This document shows positions 6,627 to 8,368 of a stretch of DNA of 8,368 bases, in pieces; the stretch's first letter is position 1, and each line of letters begins with the position of its first letter. The position numbers and the translations under genes were made by a program. The notes beneath the pieces are model-generated. The model saw only the letters and a list, made by a program, of their open reading frames with translations. It did not search any database and was not told the DNA's origin. This DNA is from Planctomycetota bacterium. Its GTDB lineage: Bacteria; Planctomycetota; Phycisphaerae; WQYP01. Location of the stretch: positions 1 through 8,368 of the forward strand of contig JAKAZF010000079.1 in assembly GCA_021826605.1 (NCBI GenBank), read 5' to 3'.

Positions 6627-7451
6627 ATGTTGAAGAAAACTCTCTTATCGGCCGGTATCATCACCGCGGGGGTATTCGGTTTAACCTCCGCCGCAAACGC
6701 CGAGATGCAGGCATTTTCAGTGTCGGGCCTGGCTACAGCGGACGCTGGTTACCCCTTGAACGCCTCCGTTGTGTTTACACCCAACACAAACGGACCGTTG
6801 ACTATTCAGATTTTTAATACCTCGATTATGGAGTCTGATGCCGAAGGCGTATTCGGGGTTAAATTTGATATGAATAATGGAACCAGCCCCATTGTATCCG
6901 CACCGACGATGAACCAAACCACATTGGTGGGACAGCAGTGGAATGCAACCAAGAAGGTTGGGGGAGCGCCTCCCGTGTATACCTACACAATGTCTTCAAG
7001 CAGCTATATGAATCCTCAACTCGCATCACCTTGGCTGGCCGCGGTATCGACTACCGGTACATACTCAATAAATGTTGATCCGACAAAACTCTATGATCTT
7101 GTCATCGGCAGCCCAACCAACGCCTCCGGTGTTACAACCGCGGGTGGAAGTGTTTACGAACGTAATCCAACGCTGGTCACGGGTGCCACATTTACTCTCG
7201 ATGGAATTACGGGCTTAAGCACGGCAACAAAAATAACAGACGTGGTGCTTCAGTACGGCACGGTTGGTTTGTCCACTCCCCTTGCACCCACTGCGATTCC
7301 GGAACCCGCGTCGTTGGCATTATTGGCTTTGGGCGGTGTGCCGTTGTTGCTGATGCGGCAAAAAGGAAGAAGTCCCTGGTCAGGCATCAGATTACTCATG
7401 GCGCATGGAAATAACGCGCAAAGGTCCGCAAGCACCGGCAAGGGAAAGTGA
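6627..7451 (+). CDS. Secreted PEP-CTERM domain protein of unknown function, copy 1
   Basis: The 274-residue product begins with a typical signal peptide: MLKK, a hydrophobic core to about residue 20, and a probable ANA-E cleavage site after residue 25. The mature part (26-222) is rich in Ser, Thr, Asn and Gly, has no Cys, and matches no catalytic family I recognise. Near the end is a clear PEP-CTERM signal: PEP at 225-227, a hydrophobic segment to about 243, then R244, K246 and R248. In known systems this signal is recognised by an exosortase (EpsH/XrtA family), which processes the protein for the cell surface or extracellular matrix. It is unusual that 26 more residues (249-274, beginning SPWSG and ending STGKGK) follow the basic cluster, where such proteins normally stop. 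The start is fixed by the GGGAG site, the signal peptide and conservation with copy 2. Surface or matrix role is inference; the molecular function is unknown. Confidence 0.9.
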   Translation: MLKKTLLSAGIITAGVFGLTSAANAEMQAFSVSGLATADAGYPLNASVVFTPNTNGPLTIQIFNTSIMESDAEGVFGVKFDMNNGTSPIVSAPTMNQTTLVGQQWNATKKVGGAPPVYTYTMSSSSYMNPQLASPWLAAVSTTGTYSINVDPTKLYDLVIGSPTNASGVTTAGGSVYERNPTLVTGATFTLDGITGLSTATKITDVVLQYGTVGLSTPLAPTAIPEPASLALLALGGVPLLLMRQKGRSPWSGIRLLMAHGNNAQRSASTGKGK

Positions 7452-7480
7452 GAAAGGTTTTGATTTGCGGGCCTTTGCGC
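7416..7480. repeat. 16-bp inverted repeat straddling the stop codon of PEP-CTERM gene 1
   Basis: Arms 7416-7431 and 7465-7480 are complementary at 15 of 16 positions, the exception being a G-T pair, with a 33-base loop. The left arm lies in the coding tail and the stop codon (7449-7451) is in the loop. There is no T-run after it, so it is not a simple intrinsic terminator. It could be a transcript-end stabilising stem or one end of a small palindromic element. Confidence 0.6.
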
Positions 7481-7496
7481 ATAATTGTAGAGATCC

Positions 7497-7648
7497 GCAT
7501 GAGAAGCAAAAGCGCCCGGCGGAAGTCGAGGCTGTAACCTTTGGCTTGCAGGCCGATGCTCCATCCAGTTGAACGGTATCCAGGCTGAATCAAGCCGGGA
7601 AACCATTCAGCGGAGGCGGGGGGCTTATCGCCGGGCTTTTGCTCATGC
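7497..7648. repeat. Long imperfect inverted repeat in the spacer between the PEP-CTERM copies
   Basis: The arm 7497-7521 (GCATGAG, CAAAAG, CCCGGCG in order) pairs with 7629-7648 over 20 positions, allowing two small bulges in the left arm (AAG and CG). The 107-base interior contains a smaller stem CTGAAT/ATTCAG (7585-7590 with 7605-7610). Just after it CGGG (7632-7635) could instead pair with CCCG (7653-7656) followed by five T, a weak terminator alternative. No protein is coded here. It could be a MITE-like remnant, a structured RNA or a processing element; I cannot tell which. Confidence 0.55.
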
Positions 7649-7700
7649 TGATCCCGTTTTTACGTTCCGCATTGAGCTGGTCCGCCGGTGGGCGGGTCAA

Positions 7701-7722
7701 GGCGGAAAATAATTGATCCGCC
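7701..7722 (+). repeat. Leader hairpin, copy B
   Basis: GGCGGA (7701-7706) and TCCGCC (7717-7722) form a perfect 6-bp stem with a 10-base loop, ending 23 bases before the ATG at 7746, exactly as in copy A. TCCGCC also occurs at 7681-7686 and could pair with the 5' arm instead, an alternative not available in copy A. Confidence 0.6.
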
Positions 7723-7732
7723 GGCAAAAACT

Positions 7733-7737
7733 GGGAG
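7733..7737 (+). promoter_or_regulatory. Ribosome binding site of PEP-CTERM gene 2
   Basis: GGGAG 8 bases before the ATG at 7746, in the same position as in copy 1. Confidence 0.75.
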
Positions 7738-7745
7738 TGTGTAAC

Positions 7746-8368
7746 ATGTTGAAAAAAACTTTGTTATCAGCTGGTATTATCACCGCGGGAGTATTCGGTT
7801 TAACCGCCGCCGCAAACGCCGAGATGCAGGCATTTTCAGTGTCGGGCCTGGCCACAGCGGATGCCGGTTACCCATTGAATGTTTCGGTTGTCTTTACACC
7901 AAACACAAGCGGCCCGTTGACCGTTCAGATTTTTAATACCTCGATTATGAAGTCCGATGCCGAAGGCGTATTCGGGGTTAAATTCGGTATCAATGACGGA
8001 AGCAGTCCCATTGTATCCGCACCGACGATGAACCAAACCACACTGGTGGGACAGCAGTGGAATGCAACCAAGAAGGTTGGTGGAGGTCCGCCCAGATACA
8101 CCTACACCATGTCCTCAAGCAGCTATATGAACCCTCAACTCGCGTCACCCTGGCTGGCTTCGGTAACGACTTCCGGCACATACGCAATAAATGTTGATCC
8201 GACAAAAATCTATGATCTTGTGATCGGCAGCCCAACCAATGCTTCCGGTGTTACAACCGCGGGTGGAAGTGTTTATGAACGTAATCCCACGCTGGTCACG
8301 GGTGCCACATTTACGCTTGACGGAATTACCGGCTTAAGCAGTTCAACGAAAATTACGGACGTGGTGGC
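7746..8368 (+). CDS. Secreted protein, PEP-CTERM paralogue copy 2, 3'-truncated by window edge
   Basis: The frame is open from ATG 7746 to the window end (207 visible residues, no stop). It is the tandem paralogue of the preceding gene, with about 18 differences in 207 residues, roughly 91% identity. The signal peptide is almost unchanged (MLKKTLLSAG start, ANA-E cleavage site near residue 25). Most replacements are mild (A/V, I/V, S/T, D/G); the sharper ones are E69K and V117R. An in-frame TAA at 7710-7712 limits upstream extension and, with the conserved GGGAG, fixes the start here. By its match to copy 1 the missing part should be about 35-70 residues including a PEP-CTERM signal, but this is not visible. 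No strong separate promoter was found, so it may be read through from copy 1. Function unknown. Confidence 0.9.
   Translation, partial: MLKKTLLSAGIITAGVFGLTAAANAEMQAFSVSGLATADAGYPLNVSVVFTPNTSGPLTVQIFNTSIMKSDAEGVFGVKFGINDGSSPIVSAPTMNQTTLVGQQWNATKKVGGGPPRYTYTMSSSSYMNPQLASPWLASVTTSGTYAINVDPTKIYDLVIGSPTNASGVTTAGGSVYERNPTLVTGATFTLDGITGLSSSTKITDVV

Larger units (their letters stand above)
6549..8368 (+). repeat. Tandem duplication: leader segment plus PEP-CTERM gene, two copies
   Basis: The two start codons are 1119 bases apart. Similarity begins about 78 bases before each ATG (near 6549 and 7669, both at CGCATTG) and continues through the genes to the right edge. Over the 207 shared codons I count by hand about 18 amino-acid replacements and about 42 silent codon changes, with long blocks identical in DNA. 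That points to an older duplication held by purifying selection rather than a recent copy. The spacers further upstream of each copy (6206-6548 and 7452-7668) do not resemble each other. Confidence 0.9.

Noticed and set aside
6717..6917. Antisense 66-residue frame, present again at 7836-8036 with similar sequence
   Set aside because: Its apparent conservation is a by-product of the duplicated sense gene; no ribosome site or known family was seen.
7371..7451. Frameshift explaining the PEP-CTERM tail
   Set aside because: Neither alternative frame gives a stop right after the basic cluster; the nearest is about 18 codons on, so a simple indel does not restore a normal end.
6549..7668. Composite transposon or insertion sequence as cause of the duplication
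   Set aside because: No transposase or terminal repeats bound the duplicated unit; unequal tandem duplication is simpler.

Overview
This window looks like bacterial chromosome of moderate GC content. The best guess at the source is a Planctomycetota/Phycisphaerae- or Verrucomicrobiota-type organism. That guess rests on two near-identical secreted proteins, the first of which visibly ends in a PEP-CTERM sorting signal, and on the mixture of housekeeping genes. No rRNA or other phylogenetic marker is present, so it is tentative.

Layout. (1) Bases 1-3038, + strand: the 3' five-sixths or so of a large fused indolepyruvate/2-oxoacid:ferredoxin oxidoreductase, cut by the left window edge. (2) Bases 3039-3197: short convergent spacer with one GC-rich hairpin. 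(3) Bases 3914-3198, - strand: pcm, protein-L-isoaspartate O-methyltransferase. (4) Bases 3915-3944: a 30-bp divergent intergenic region whose palindromic ATTATAAT gives a perfect -10 box on both strands. (5) Bases 3945-6205, + strand: bioA and bioD, overlapping by ATGA, the amination and ring-closure steps that make dethiobiotin. The first bio start codon lies only 4-7 bases after the -10 box, so bioA may be translated from a leaderless mRNA. (6) Bases 6206-6626: about 420 bases without a gene, holding a good promoter candidate and several hairpins, which look like a long structured leader. (7) Bases 6627-7451: a small secreted PEP-CTERM protein of unknown function with an unusual 26-residue tail. 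(8) Bases 7452-7745: spacer with two long imperfect inverted repeats and a second copy of the leader hairpin. (9) Base 7746 to the right edge: a second, about 91% identical copy of the PEP-CTERM gene, truncated by the window.

How the parts relate. The left two-thirds is ordinary metabolism: 2-oxoacid oxidation, protein repair and biotin synthesis, with bioAD as the only clear operon. The right third is the most unusual part. It is a tandem duplication (period about 1119 bp) of a secreted-protein gene together with about 78 bases of leader. A hairpin in that leader keeps its geometry between copies and shows one compensatory base-pair change. No transposase, CRISPR array, tRNA or phage gene was seen.
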